Source: Schistosoma mansoni
Taxonomy: Eukaryota > Platyhelminthes > Trematoda > Strigeidida > Schistosomatidae
Assembly: GCF_000237925.1 (NCBI RefSeq)
Contig: NC_031497.1
Span: 21,744,325 to 21,808,324 of the forward strand
Direction of reading: 5' to 3'
DNA length: 64,000 nucleotides
This document shows positions 12,090 to 23,099 of this stretch, piece after piece. Below the pieces are notes generated by a model that saw nothing but the letters and a program-made list of their open reading frames with translations, was not told the origin of the DNA and ran no database searches. Numbering within the stretch: position 1 is the stretch's first letter; every line of letters starts with the position of its first letter. Both the position numbers and the translations under genes were made by a program.

Positions 12090-12645
12090 CGAGGGATTTT
12101 ATAAAAAGAATAAATAAGAACGAAGATCAAAAAGATATTAAAGAAGGAACAAACAAAAAGGATGGGCTAACGCATTGGTGATCCCATATCGTAAAAGAAT
12201 TTCACAAGGTATCAGAAGGATGCTAACTCTTCAAAATATAAGATTATTTTTTCGAACAAACAATACTGTAAGGTCGAAAATGATAAGAATCAAAGATCCA
12301 GTTTACAAGAAGGAACAACAAAATTGTGTTTATGTAATCAAGTGTAGTGACTGTAATGCTACATATGTAGGTGAAATATCAAGACAACTGAATGTGAGGG
12401 TGGAAGAACACAAACTATGCTTAAATCACATTCTTAGATCCTCAGATGATGTTAAAAAAAACTTGAAAACAAATTAGTGATAGCATTAAACTCAATAAAA
12501 TTGGGTCGTACAATTGATTTCAACGGCACAGGAACCCCTCAAAAAGGTTTTAATCCTTACAAAGACTAACAGCCGAAACCCTACACATATGGATTAATTC
12601 AAATAATTAATAGGAGAGATGGAATACAATTAGCTGTCCCATAGA
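12090..12645 (+). mobile_element. Penelope-like element, GIY-YIG endonuclease fragment
   Basis: The frame at 12175-12477 contains VIPYRKRISQGIRR, then YVIKCSDCNATYVGEISRQ and NVRVEEHK, the classic PLE GIY-YIG start with its paired cysteines (CSDC) and downstream arginine. A few further recognisable residues (INRRDG) lie near 12610. The copy is broken. The endonuclease is what links PLEs to target-primed insertion. Confidence 0.8.
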
Positions 12646-12984
12646 ACCTTATAATTAGTAAGTAAACCTGAACTCCTTATTCCATTTCATCTATCACTTA
12701 TTATCTGAATAACAACAAATACATTCTAGTGATGTGTTTGATTCATATCATATATAAAAACTGTCAGTTTTCACTGATCAGAGACAATATATAGTGAATG
12801 AAATTTCTTCTCACACCACTTATGAATACACTCAACCTGTTATTTTAACACACCACATATCTCTTACACAATAAAGAAATACCTACTACCAATATTGTTA
12901 ACGTTGATTGGATAACCTATTTAGTATACATTTAATCAGAGAATCATGTACACATTTATAATCGATAGTTATGATGTTTGATTG

Positions 12985-13165
12985 TAATTCCTTGCAAAAG
13001 CTTGGACCAGGTTGTCAAGCGAAACGTTAGATTTACTTCAAATTGCTCCTCCGAGATTTTGCTAATACATTCTTCCTCCTTAATGTCTCCCATTAACTCG
13101 GCGCCCGAACACTGTAAAACTATCAAATCAAATTTAGACGAAAGTTCCTACATAAATCTCCCTTA
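12985..13165 (+). repeat. R7 repeat, forward copy
   Basis: Frame reading CKSLDQVVKRNV, FTSNCSSEIL, then IKSNLDESSYI. Homologous to the minus copy at 25440-25635. It abuts a SINE-A composite. Family unknown. Confidence 0.6.
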
Positions 13166-13169
13166 TTTC

Positions 13170-13445
13170 ACTTAGTATTGTTTGTTTCAATCTTCCCGTT
13201 GATGCTTAGAACTGCAACTGGTCATTCTCGCATTGGCATATGTGCATACTGTGCCTATTGCCTCGGTATTGCTTTAATTCACAAGCATTGCACAAGCAAG
13301 TGACTATCACAACTCAGTAGCTGAGTGGATAACGTGATGGCGTTTGAAGCGAACGGTACTGAGTTTGAGTCCCAGAGTGACCATCAACTCTGAAATGCAA
13401 GTACATCCAGTTGACGAGTCCCAAATAGAACTAATGCCTATGAAG
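13170..13445. repeat. SINE-A inverted composite
   Basis: 13170-13286 is the SINE-A tail on the minus strand (CTTAGTATTGTTTGTTTC...AATTCACAAGCATT). Forward SINE-A head follows (TAGCTGAGTGGATAACG A box; TTTGAGTCCCAG B box) and part of the hammerhead. The orientation switch falls at a CATT shared by both parts. Confidence 0.85.
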
Positions 13446-13641
13446 AATCAAAATGAGAATAGTACTATATGCTTATATGTTTTGTTCTGTTTGTTAATTA
13501 AATAAATAATATCGAGAATACTGTGAATGTTTGATATAATTTATAATGAAGTTAATAGCTATCATTTATTTCCAGTCAACTCTCATATTACTGATTTGAT
13601 AAGTAGTTTGAGTAAGATTGATTTGAATGATAGTACAACTC

Positions 13642-13772
13642 ATTTTTTCTGGTTAGCGTTTTTTAACGAGTTAGTTTTTCTACAGGATGGGGTCGCTAAC
13701 CTAATGCCCAACCCTCTTCCTTTACCCGGGCTTGGGACCGGCCGTAGCTCTAGAAGAGCTACAGGCGGAGTT
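13642..13772 (+). mobile_element. R6 short retroposon, copy 2
   Basis: Matches the 7823-7957 element in the opposite orientation: TTCTGGTTAGCG, GGATGGGGTCGCTAACC, TACCCGGGCTTGGGACCGG, GAGCTACAGGCGGAGTTG. I see no clear target duplication. Confidence 0.65.
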
Positions 13773-14157
13773 GTCAATAAATTTACCAAGCAATAATTGA
13801 TTGATCTTAGTAATAATTTTAAAACTGATACATATTCATGACTTATTGAATACAAAATGTTGAAAGATAAAGTAAAATATTAAAATTTCAAACTATTCAA
13901 TAATTCAGTAGACCAAGTCTAAAATGTATGTACACATACTAAAAGATGGATGTAAAGAACATTTCCCAGAGATCATAGTCTTTAATGGTACTATTGACTG
14001 ACGTGTAATTGTTTGTGATCGTACTGTTGACATAACGAGGTCATTGAAAATAGATACTAAATGAAAATATATTTTCTCACTAGTTGAATAAAATTGGTGT
14101 TCATTACTAACAAACTGAAACCTAATCTGTTTTATTGTCAGTGTATTTAAACAATGG

Positions 14158-14905
14158 GTTACTTACTTACTTACTTACTTACTGCCGCTAACCAGCATTC
14201 TCCAACCTACTCTATCCTGTGCCTTCCTTTCTAGTTCTACCCAGTTTTTGTTCATTCTTCTCATGTCTGTCTCCATATCTCAGAGGAATGTGTTCTTTGG
14301 TCTTCCTCTTCTCCTTTGGCCTTCAGGATTCCATGTGAGTGCTTGCCTTGTGATGTGGTTGGGTGATTTCCTCAATGTGTGTCCTATCCACTCCCAGCGC
14401 TTATGCCTAATTTCTTCCTCCGCTGGATGGGGTCTGGTTTGTTCTCTCCTACAGTAGAATGTTGCTGATAGTGTCTGACTAACGGATCCGAGGTATTTTG
14501 CGTATACAATTGTTAATAAACACCTGTATCTTCTATATGATGGCTTTCGTAGATTTCTACATCTCCACCCCATACAGTAGAACTGTCTTCACATTTGTAT
14601 TGAAAATTCTGATCTTGGTGTTGGTTGACAGACAGTTGTTTTGAGTTCCAGATGTTCTTCAGTTGTAAATATGTTGCTCTTGCTTTGCCGATCCGCGTCT
14701 TCACATGTATATCAGATCCACCGTGTTAATCGATGGTGCTGCTCAGGTATGTAAAGGTCAATACATCCTCCAAAGCTTCTTCGTCAAGTGTAATTCGATT
14801 GGTGCATGCTGTATTGTATCGGACAGTTTTACTTTTCTCTTTGTTTATATTGAGACCTACTGCTTCTGAGGTTGGTGCTACACTGGTCGTCTTCTCATGT
14901 ACTAC
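14158..14905 (-). mobile_element. RTE-like LINE, 5'-truncated copy
   Basis: 748 bp flanked by ACAATGG on both sides (14151-14157 and 14906-14912). On the minus strand it covers the end of the reverse transcriptase [59 protein letters not shown] and [16 protein letters not shown]. It ends in (TAAG)n, the minus-strand view of TTACTTACTTAC at 14158-14182. Tandem-repeat 3' ends and extreme 5' truncation are typical of RTE elements. The reading frame is broken. Confidence 0.85.
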
Positions 14906-15107
14906 ACAATGGATAATTTGAGATTTAAAAAAGTCATTTTTTGGTTTTTCTTCACTTTAAAATTATTCTTGCATTCATCACATAATATTTACATATGAAT
15001 TCTTCTAACAAACATTTATCAGTTTCATAATTCATTTATTTCTTCTTAAATTTATCACTTAACTCGTATTATCTATCTGTTTGAAATGATTTTTATTTCA
15101 TTCCCTT

Positions 15108-15975
15108 GGCTTCATGAGGTATTTTCTGGAGTTCTAGTGCGAAACAGTAGCCAGTGGAGTTTAACCAGGTCTCTTGGAAGATATCAACTCACTGAAGACA
15201 TTGGTGAAATGGTTGCTCAATTTCGTGGATTGGTTGAAGTTAGACATTAACACCATTGGATGTCGGCTCCGTGGTCTATCGATTAAGTGCTCTGGCGCGA
15301 GACTGGTAGGTCTTGAGTTCGAATCTGTCGAGTGCGGGATCGTGGATTGTTATATCCCCTGGCGAATTATGACTGGTAAATCTGAGGTCTATTTATGGAC
15401 AAATGTAATATGCCTATTCCCTATTGTATAGTTGTTAAATAACTGACCTAATCGTATTCGTGTTCCTCTTATCATAACCTTTATTTTGACCTTTGAACTA
15501 TTATTATTGGTTACTTTCCCCCTATCCACAGCCGCATTGGCCAATTATTGTACAAATGTTATTTTTCTATTTTTTGGAATAATATGGTCTGTTTGGTTAG
15601 TATATAAACCCAGTTTGCTTGTGAATAATGATTCATATTGCCGAGGCTGTTATTCGTGTCCCGGACTTAACTGGCTGGGCTAGGCAGAAAGCAGGGCCGA
15701 TACGCACTCAAGACTGCTCGTACGATTTCAAGTATCATTTGCGTCCGATCAATAAATTCACTCTTCTATCATTGGCGGGCATCATCACGTCCATATATGA
15801 AATAGGGCACACGCAAGCAATCGATATAACAACTGGCAACTCATACGTTATAACATGGATGCGCATTGCTGAGGAGTCCCACAATAAGACGAAACGGCCG
15901 TCAAACAGTGTTTCCATGTTTTCCATGGTAATCTAGCTTCCATTGACTCATAATTTTAACTATATATAAAAAAAT
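15108..15975 (+). repeat. SINE-B, nearly full length, interrupted by a solo LTR
   Basis: 15108-15347 carries the 5' region (TTCATGAGGTATTTTCTGGAG), pre-head, and tRNA-like head with box GAGTTCGAATC. 15856-15975 carries the hammerhead, tail and AACTATATATAAAA end. The SINE was whole before an LTR element entered between GGGATCG and the hammerhead. Confidence 0.9.
15348..15855 (+). mobile_element. Solo LTR (family 1), inside SINE-B
   Basis: A 508-bp fossil starting TGTTATA and ending TATAACA, flanked by the 5-bp duplication TGGAT (15343-15347 and 15856-15860). A TATAAA box lies near 15604 and an AATAAA near 15751, as expected of a promoter and poly(A) signal in an LTR. No internal region remains, so this is the remnant of LTR-LTR recombination. 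A minus-strand relative is at 38109-38589. A Gypsy-like origin is my guess from the 5-bp duplication. Confidence 0.85.
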
Positions 15976-16319
15976 CATTCCCTTTTTGTTTAAATTTTCT
16001 AAATTTATATTTATGTTGAAATTTTTTCAGGAACTTTTTTCATTTCAAATATTTTTTTGATTTTCAATTTTAATTATAATCACATTATGTTCTATTTCAA
16101 CTTAATCAATACAATTTTGTAAAGTCAATTAACACGGTAACTAACTGATTAGTATCTATGATAAACAACAAATTGAAATTATTTCTACCTCATTTATTAT
16201 TTTTTTTATAATCCTAACTACAATTATAGTACATAGAATGAACACTATTATGAGAAAAAAAGGAAACAAACAAACAATAAATGATATGCGAAATATGTTA
16301 GGCAATAAATGTGTACTAA

Positions 16320-16326
16320 TCCTATG

Positions 16327-16357
<31 letters not shown>

Positions 16358-16425
16358 ATAATAATAATAATAATAACAATAAATATAATAATAATAGTAA
16401 TAATAATAATAATACCATTTATGAA
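16320..16425. repeat. Trinucleotide-rich microsatellite
   Basis: Runs of CTC, CTA and AAT units in series. A 10+ base G run follows near 16496-16507. Confidence 0.85.
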
Positions 16426-16779
16426 GGGAGCATACAGTTGGACTTATTGGAAATTCAATAAATATGAAAAAAAAAGATTTTTTCAATAGTTTTTAGGGGG
16501 GGGGGGCGATTTGAAAATTTACTGAGATTCAATTTAATTTAAAAACGATGAAAATCAAAAAAAAAATAACAATCATAAAAGAAAATAAAACACTCTGATC
16601 AAATTAGACTCACGCATTTTGTAAATAAATAAGAGTTATTTAAAATAAATAAATAAATAAATGACTAGTTGAGATAAATGATATTTTCTTAAAAAAATAA
16701 AACAAACAGAAAAGGAATACAGTCGATTAGTTTGTTTTCTTTTACCGTAAAATTATTATTGTTAATTGAGAAAATAGTT

Positions 16780-17007
16780 GAAATCATAAGTCAATTGAAG
16801 CTAAACCACCATGGAAAACCTGTAGGCACTGGATGGCCGTTTTGTTAAATTATGGGACTCCTCATCAGTGCACATCCACGATGCCGACTCTCGAGATTGG
16901 AACCCAGGATCTATCAGTGCCTCCAGGTTTTCCTTGATGGTCTAGCTTCAATTGACTCATGATTTCAATTATGAAAACAATGAAATCTTCACAAAAACCC
17001 TTCTGAT
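16780..17007. repeat. Palindromic SINE-B with 16-bp target duplication
   Basis: Minus-oriented tail, hammerhead and partial tRNA-like head (16780 to about 16912) join a plus-oriented tail (CAGTGCCTCCAGG... to CCCTTCTGAT). The whole unit is flanked by AATTGAGAAAATAGTT at 16764-16779 and 17008-17023, so both orientations arrived in a single insertion. Tail sequence is present at both ends. Confidence 0.9.
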
Positions 17008-17073
17008 AATTGAGAAAATAGTTCGATAAGATTGAAACCATTTAAAGATATTACTCTATTTATCAAACAATAC

Positions 17074-17376
17074 TGTAGTGAATGAGAACACGAGTGGGGA
17101 CAATCGAATGTATTAAAGCACAAATTACAGACTATCTCACTAAATTCTGATAACCATACAGTAAACAGTTCATTTGCAAAATAACAATCAATTGTCTTAA
17201 TCTTAACTGTTCCTTTTGCAAATATCAGTCTGTCTTCTCTGATTTCATTGTTCATGCATTTTCTTAACGATCGCGCTTCATTCCTGTTTTTTCCTGATTG
17301 GTCTTCTGACAAAATACATTCTATATCTGAACATTACCATATACTACTTATGTGGATATAAGTAGACCACACCACA
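17074..17376 (-). repeat. R5 interspersed repeat, copy 3
   Basis: Minus-oriented. Ends extend to AATACTGTGGTG and TCACTACAGTATT, giving about 12 bases of inverted repeat, the best-preserved termini in the family. Confidence 0.7.
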
Positions 17377-17854
17377 GTATTTGCTTTAAAGCATAATTTA
17401 TGTTTAAAACGCAACAATATAAGATCTTGTTCAAGTTCAGTGTTATTTTTCACAGGAAAATAATATTCATGTTTAATGTTAATTAATCATTTGATTGATT
17501 CCTCGATTAATTTCAGTTCTATAAATTTTTATCAGAAAAAAATTATCGATTACTCATCAAATCATTTGATTTGAAGTGTATTATTTGGGCACCTACTTAG
17601 AACCCAGTGGAGTCATGTCGTACCACACTGGATGAATTTAGTGCTATGTAAGAAAATAAATGACATTAACATTGTAGAACACTGAATTCCAACTTATCTC
17701 TGTAAACATATCACGCTAGTGTTTCAAATAAAAAGATGAAATAACTATCATTTTGTCCATAATGTTTGATGCTCTTTCAAATAACATTGAAGGTTTTCAT
17801 ATATATTAAACAGGCTTTGCCATGATATAACAACATATTTGGTAGTAATGTAAC

Positions 17855-18210
17855 TGTTATTTCTAGAACTTGTATTTCTTGCTATACCGTATACAACTTA
17901 AGCACTCGAACGCTAGAACCTTCTAAGTTGCAAGTTAGAAGACAGAAGACAAGTAGGAAAGTATCTCATTTCAAACAATGTCAATTACAGTACAAAATAC
18001 TCAGGTATTTATAGTTTTTACTAAAAACAAAATCATCATTATTGTCATCCGGTCTGCTTGCAATTATTTTTAGCACTTGTCCAATCAGGAACCTACACGT
18101 AGAGATTTTGGAATGTTCTTCCGAAAGATGATTGAATGAAATATGTTCGGGCTCTTTCAGAGCTTCTTAGGGTTTCCTTGAGTTCATCGCGGGCCGTCCC
18201 TACAGTAACA
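17855..18210 (-). mobile_element. Solo LTR (family 2), minus strand
   Basis: A fossil of about 356 bp. It shares with 57796-58156 an ordered set of blocks: GGACGGC near the start, AACCCTAAGAAGC, an ACGTGTAG block, ACTATAAATAC (TATA) and a CTACTTGTC...GTTCTA segment. TG and CA ends are visible, but no convincing target duplication. No internal coding region is present. Confidence 0.7.
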
Positions 18211-18531
18211 CAAAAAGCAATATTTAATGTTCTGTTCTACTGTTTTATTAACATTTTGAGATTTTTTTAAAAGACTTTAAAGCTTTTTAGATAATTTTGT
18301 TGGTTTATGAGTGTAACAAATGGTTTGACATTTAAAGTTGTTTACTGAATACCTTGATTTTTAACTTATTATTGTGGATGCATGTGGAATTTTTGTCGTC
18401 TATCATATATTAACTAATAACAGTAAATATTTAGCGCCATTTCAAAACCTTTAAATTTTATAAAACTAATATCAGCGGAAATCTAGAATGGAATAAGAAT
18501 ATCAATATTTAAATAATAATAAAAAAGAATT

Positions 18532-19053
18532 AATTATTATAAGAAAAGATGTATAGTAGCTAGCAGTGAAATCCAGGACGCTTTGCTTATAATGCTTGTG
18601 AATTTAGGCTATATCGAGGCAGTCCGCACAGGATGAACATATACCAATAAGAGACTGACCAGTTGCAGTCCTAAATAACAATGGGAAAATTCAAACAAAC
18701 AATACTAAGTAAATTCAAAGTTCATCACATTGCACAAGCAAGTGGCAATCAGGACTCAGTAGCTGATACGATAATACGATGGTTTCTAAAGCAAATGGTA
18801 GTGGGTTTGTGTCCCAGAGTGGATATCAACTCTGAGATGCAGGTACATCCAGTTGACGTGTCCCAAATAGGATGAAACGCCCGTCAAACTGGATTCCACT
18901 GCTAGTCACTATCCAACTTTGCTTATAATGCTTGTTAATTAAAGGCTACATCGATGTAATACGCACAATACGCATATATGCCAATAAGAGACTGATCAAC
19001 TGCAGTCCTAAACATCAATGGGAAGATTCAAACAAGCAATACTGAGCGAATTT
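18532..19053 (+). repeat. SINE-A head-to-tail dimer with inverted 5' stub
   Basis: Left stub (about 18532-18580) is SINE-A tail and stem I in minus orientation (GTAGCTAGCAGTGAAATCC). Then a forward tail, a complete forward head and hammerhead, and a second forward tail follow. The landmark TTTGCTTATAATGCTTG recurs at 18582 and 18918, a period of 336 bp. AAAGAATT flanks the unit at 18524-18531 and 19054-19061. Multimeric Sm-alpha is known. Insertion of a dimer as one unit is what the flanks suggest. Confidence 0.85.
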
Positions 19054-19210
19054 AAAGAATTCATTCTGTTTTGAATATTTTCCATCAGTAGTAAGTAGCA
19101 TAATTTTATATCAGATGATATAGGGAAAATGAAAGATTGACTTCATTTTTATTTATTGATGATATCAAGACAGTATCTTTTCTCAAAATGAAATAATAAA
19201 TTAATACTAT

Positions 19211-19517
19211 TGTGGTGTGGTCTACTTATATCCACATAAGTAGTATATGATGATAGTCAGACATAGAATGTATTTTGTCAGAAGATCGATAAGGAAAGAA
19301 CAGGAATAAAGCGCAATCGGTATGAAAATGTATGAACAATGAAATCAGAGAAGACGGACTGATATTTTCAGAAGGAACAGTTAAGATTAAGACAATTGAT
19401 TGTTATTTTGCAAATGAACTGTTTACTGTATAGTTATCAGATTTTAGTAAGTTTGTTTGTAATTTGTGCTTCAATACATTCGATTATCCCCAGTCGTGTT
19501 CTGTTCCGTACACTATG
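19211..19517 (+). repeat. R5 interspersed repeat, copy 4
   Basis: Starts TGTGGTGTGGTCTACTTATA and keeps the ATAAGTAG hairpin. The right end is slightly degraded (CACTATG). Confidence 0.7.
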
Positions 19518-19931
19518 AATTTGTTATTATTATTATTATTGTTATTATATACATAGAAATTGTCACCTTACATATTCAAGGTTATTGAACAAAACAGAAT
19601 ATTCGGGAAATTATTTTTGTGTTTTCTAACAATCAGCAGACATTGAACATTGAAACTCGTACAAAATTTTAAAAAAAATAACAACTAACATAGAAGACAA
19701 TACTGATGATAACATGTACATGTACAATCATGTACGTGGGTTTGACAATTAACAATTTTGTATCTAGTTAACTTATTTCAATCTAGACTTTTCAAAACAA
19801 TCTATTTACTTTAAATAAAATGTTCTTTGGAACTTCCGGTTCAACTTCATTCTATAAAAACAATCATTATTGTTGAAACAATTCAGAATAACAACTGAGA
19901 CAGAATAATATTATTTCTTAATATAAGTGTA

Positions 19932-20592
19932 TATAACGTGATGACGTTTGGAGCGAACGGTAATGGGTTCGAGTCCTGGAGTGAGCATCAACTCTGCGAT
20001 GTCAGTAAATTGATGTGTGGGCGAGAATGACAATGATTGGTTGTCTCGATGAGTCAGACATTAGATAGGATGACAGGTGTTATATGTATTATATATATGT
20101 GTTATATATATTCCCCTATCCTTATTGTGTATTGACGCTTATTGATGGACTGTTATTGATTGACTGTTTCTTGTGTCGGATTTTGGTGTGGAAATATATT
20201 GACGTTGTAGTCAGGCTAATCTCGTGTTCTTGATCTGAGTTGTGTTGAAGTCCTGTATAATAGGCACTGGGTGGGAATCTAGTGTAGATATTCGTCTAAG
20301 GTAAACTAACGTCCCACATAAGTGTAAAAAGTGAACGGACTGTTATAACCAGGAACTTATAAAGTTATAATCAGCATCCTCACGTTTATAACATAAATCC
20401 AGCTGACGAGTCTCATATAGGAAGAAGTGTGCGTCCTGGATTCCGCTGCCACCACCATCCATTTCTGCCTATAATGTTTATGGTTTAAAGCAATATCGAA
20501 TCGATCCGCACGGGATGCTCATAAGTCAATAAGTGATTAAACAATTGCAGCCCTAAACATCAATGTAAAAATTTAAGCAACCAATATAAAAG
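19932..20592 (+). repeat. SINE-A interrupted by a solo LTR
   Basis: 19932-20010 holds the tRNA-like head (GGGTTCGAGTCC box). 20394-20592 holds the hammerhead region (CCAGCTGACGAGTC...), stem I in its short canonical form (GCGTCCTGGATTCC) and the tail to CCAATATA. The GAAA of the hammerhead core is altered, so this ribozyme is probably dead. Confidence 0.88.
20011..20393. mobile_element. Solo LTR inside SINE-A
   Basis: A 383-bp fossil starting TGATGTGTGGG and ending CGTTTATAACA, flanked by the 5-bp duplication TAAAT (20006-20010 and 20394-20398). It contains alternating TATATA-rich sequence near 20080-20110. The 3' end resembles that of LTR family 1 (...CGTTATAACA), suggesting a relative. No internal region remains. 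Strand is inferred only weakly. Confidence 0.8.
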
Positions 20593-20861
20593 GATATATA
20601 TATATATATATACATGTAAGTTCATTTGAACATAAATATCAGAATAATATATGTGAACAAGCATATGTAGGTTCATATCGAAAACAAAGGTAGGGTAAAA
20701 CGGTATTTATCTACAGTTTGAAAACTGATAAGATTGACTAAGTAATAGTTTCTAGGGGTTTTAAAATGTTTACATAAGTTTAAGACTTGGGTGAATGAAA
20801 ATCGTAGATGAATGAGATCATTATTAAATGGATGAACTAAAGTTTAGCTAATCAAAGATTG

Positions 20862-21103
20862 GTGAACGGTTGCTCAACTTCGTGGTTTGGTTGAAGTTAG
20901 ACATTAACACCATGGATGCCGACTCAGTGGTTTATCGGTTAAGCGCTCTGGCGCGAGACTGGTAGGTCCTGGGTTCGAATCTCACGAGGCGGGGTCATGG
21001 ATGCGCGCCGCTGAGTCCCACAATAGGACGAAACGGCCGTCGAGCAGTGCTTCTAGGTTTTCCCTGGTGGTTTAGCTACAATTGACTCAAGCTTTCAACT
21101 AAT
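20862..21103 (+). repeat. SINE-B, forward copy with deleted ribozyme core
   Basis: Pre-head, head (CTCAGTGGTTTATCGGTTAAG; GGTTCGAATCTC), hammerhead and tail. The conserved CTGAGGAG is reduced to CTGAG, removing essential core bases, so the ribozyme cannot fold canonically. Confidence 0.88.
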
Positions 21104-22084
21104 CAAAGATTGCATAACAAAATTATAGTAATAATAATAATTGGACAATATGTTAACCAAAATTACGAGTTCATCATTGTAGTGGTAGTCTGATAGTTGA
21201 TCCTTTAACAATAAGCACTTCAGAGTAAGGTATTTTATCTATTTTTATCTGTTGCTAATTTTGAATGATGGATGAACGTCAACGATATACTCGCCATCGA
21301 TTAGATGTCAATCTATTGCACTGTTCAAAGTAATGACACTTTTTAACTTCGAATTCTTTGAGATATAGTTCGGAATACAGAAATCTACTCTTGTATTTGG
21401 TATTCCGATGTATGTACGTTGGCACGTATATGAAAGCTGACAAATCCAGTTGGAAGTATTGAGAAATGAGGGTCTATGGATTTGCATTTATGTTAAGTAG
21501 CATGTTGATCATATAATTTTATTGGAACATCAGGTTCGTTTTATTTTGGTGATTTTGTTTTTTCCGGTATCTGCTGTTCTTAAGACGATTATTACCTTGG
21601 AATAAATAAAATTAAGTTCTTTGGATGGATGGTGACTCAAAAAATTGAAAATGATGTATGAAGAATTTGCTTATAGAATAGGAGAGATTTTCGCTCATAC
21701 AGCAAAGCAAATGTTTTCGTGGATTGTAATAGTAAATAATACCTCGAATTAGACAGTTTAGTCAAAATACAGGAGTTTATAATAGTAATAATCATTTTAG
21801 CGTTAATGAAATCAACTAGATGAAGACATGAGGTCATCTGACAATACCACTGTTGCTTACCTAGTGTTCACAGAAACCCTCTTAAGTAACAAGATGAAAA
21901 AATTCATTTTCATTTGTTTCAACCTGTGAATATATTGGTTTTCCGCTAGTCGATATCGTTTTCTTTTCCATTTAGGATTAATTTCTAGACTCTGCATCTA
22001 AGAGGAAAACGTATAGTAAATTTCGTAATGATCGAACCAGATTCTTTAGTATCAAATAAACCGAAGGACTTCACAGAGACTCTT
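21104..22084. other. AT-rich intergenic sequence
   Basis: No supported gene or repeat. The 66-residue frame at 21637-21837 (minus) has no motif. Confidence 0.45.
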
Positions 22085-22345
22085 TGTGTTCTCCCGAACT
22101 CTAATCTTCTGAATTCTTCATGTCTCTATCTTTCTTATCTTTCCAAATTTATTTCACTGGATTACACTCCTTGAATAACATCTTCAAACCCTAATCTTTC
22201 CGATTACTGCTTATAATCTTACTATTTCTACCACTATGGGATTTGAATCGACAACTCCATCTCTGTGCAAATGTGGTATGGTAACTCGAACTGATGTACG
22301 TACGTACGAAGTTCTACGTTGTGAATGACTGATAGAGACATCATT
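22085..22345 (+). repeat. R8, 3' end of a LINE, copy 1
   Basis: Shares TTTATTTCACTGGATTA, GAATAACATCTTCAAACCC, ACCACTATGGGATTTGAATC and GTACGTACGAAGTTCTACG with the copy at 32640-33800. That copy begins with a reverse-transcriptase C-terminus, so R8 is probably the 3' untranslated end of a non-LTR element. Short GACT-rich repeats follow. Confidence 0.65.
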
Positions 22346-22699
22346 ATTAAATAATACCTTCACATAACTCGTTGTAACTGTTGGTGGTTTAATTTCATGT
22401 CATTAATTTAATTAATTAGTATGTAGAATGATGGCTAAAGTTATTACATCATGCTTGAAAGTTTTATGATTTCACTTTAGGAATTCTTCCACCTTCAAAC
22501 CTCAGTCTACAAAACCAGGAATCAATTTCAAAGCTAGTTCGACTCCTTCATTTCATAAAAATAATAAATTAGATTATGTAAATATACTGTTGACATGTAT
22601 CCGAATTAAGAGAGAATAATTTATTTATTCACATCACTAAAATTGATCATAATATTGTTAAGCATGAGGCTTGTTTACCATTAAAACACATATTGAAAA

Positions 22700-23099
22700 G
22701 ATAGATAGTGGCTAGCAGTGGAATCCAGTTTGACGAGCGTTTCGTCCTATTTGGGACTCCTCAGATGGATGTACCCGCATCTGAGTTGAGATTCACTCTG
22801 GGATTCGAACCCAGTACCGTTCGCTTCAAACGCCATCACGTTATCCACTCAGCTACTGAGTCCTGATAGCCACTTGCTTGTGCAATGTGGTGAAGTTTAA
22901 ATTCACGTGGTGTTGTTTACTTGTATCTTCCCATTGATGCTTAGGACTTCAACTGATCAATCTCTTATTGGCATACGTGCATCCTGTGCGAACTGCCTCA
23001 ATATTACATGAAGTCACAAACATTATAAGCTAGCCACTATCCATCAATCGCAGTCGTAAATAACAACGGGAAGATACAAGTAAACACCACCATGTGAGT
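22700..23099. repeat. Palindromic SINE-A with 10-bp target duplication
   Basis: A full minus-oriented SINE-A (hammerhead, head, tail; 22700 to about 23030) is followed by a forward stem I and tail scrap (CTAGCCACTATCCATC... to CAAGTAAACACC). ATATTGAAAA flanks both sides (22690-22699 and 23100-23109). The whole palindrome was therefore one insertion. Confidence 0.88.
22723..22772 (-). ncRNA. Hammerhead ribozyme, SINE-A type with 3-nt insertion
   Basis: On the minus strand: CTGAGGA core, GTCCCAAATAGGAC stem II, GAAA, ACGCTCGT stem III, GTC, then AAA before the CTGG stem I arm. The core is intact, but the AAA separates the cleavage site from stem I. Confidence 0.65.

Noticed and set aside
19510-19550. 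TTA-rich run as a CRISPR-like or satellite array
   Set aside because: A simple trinucleotide microsatellite in a eukaryotic genome; no spacer structure.
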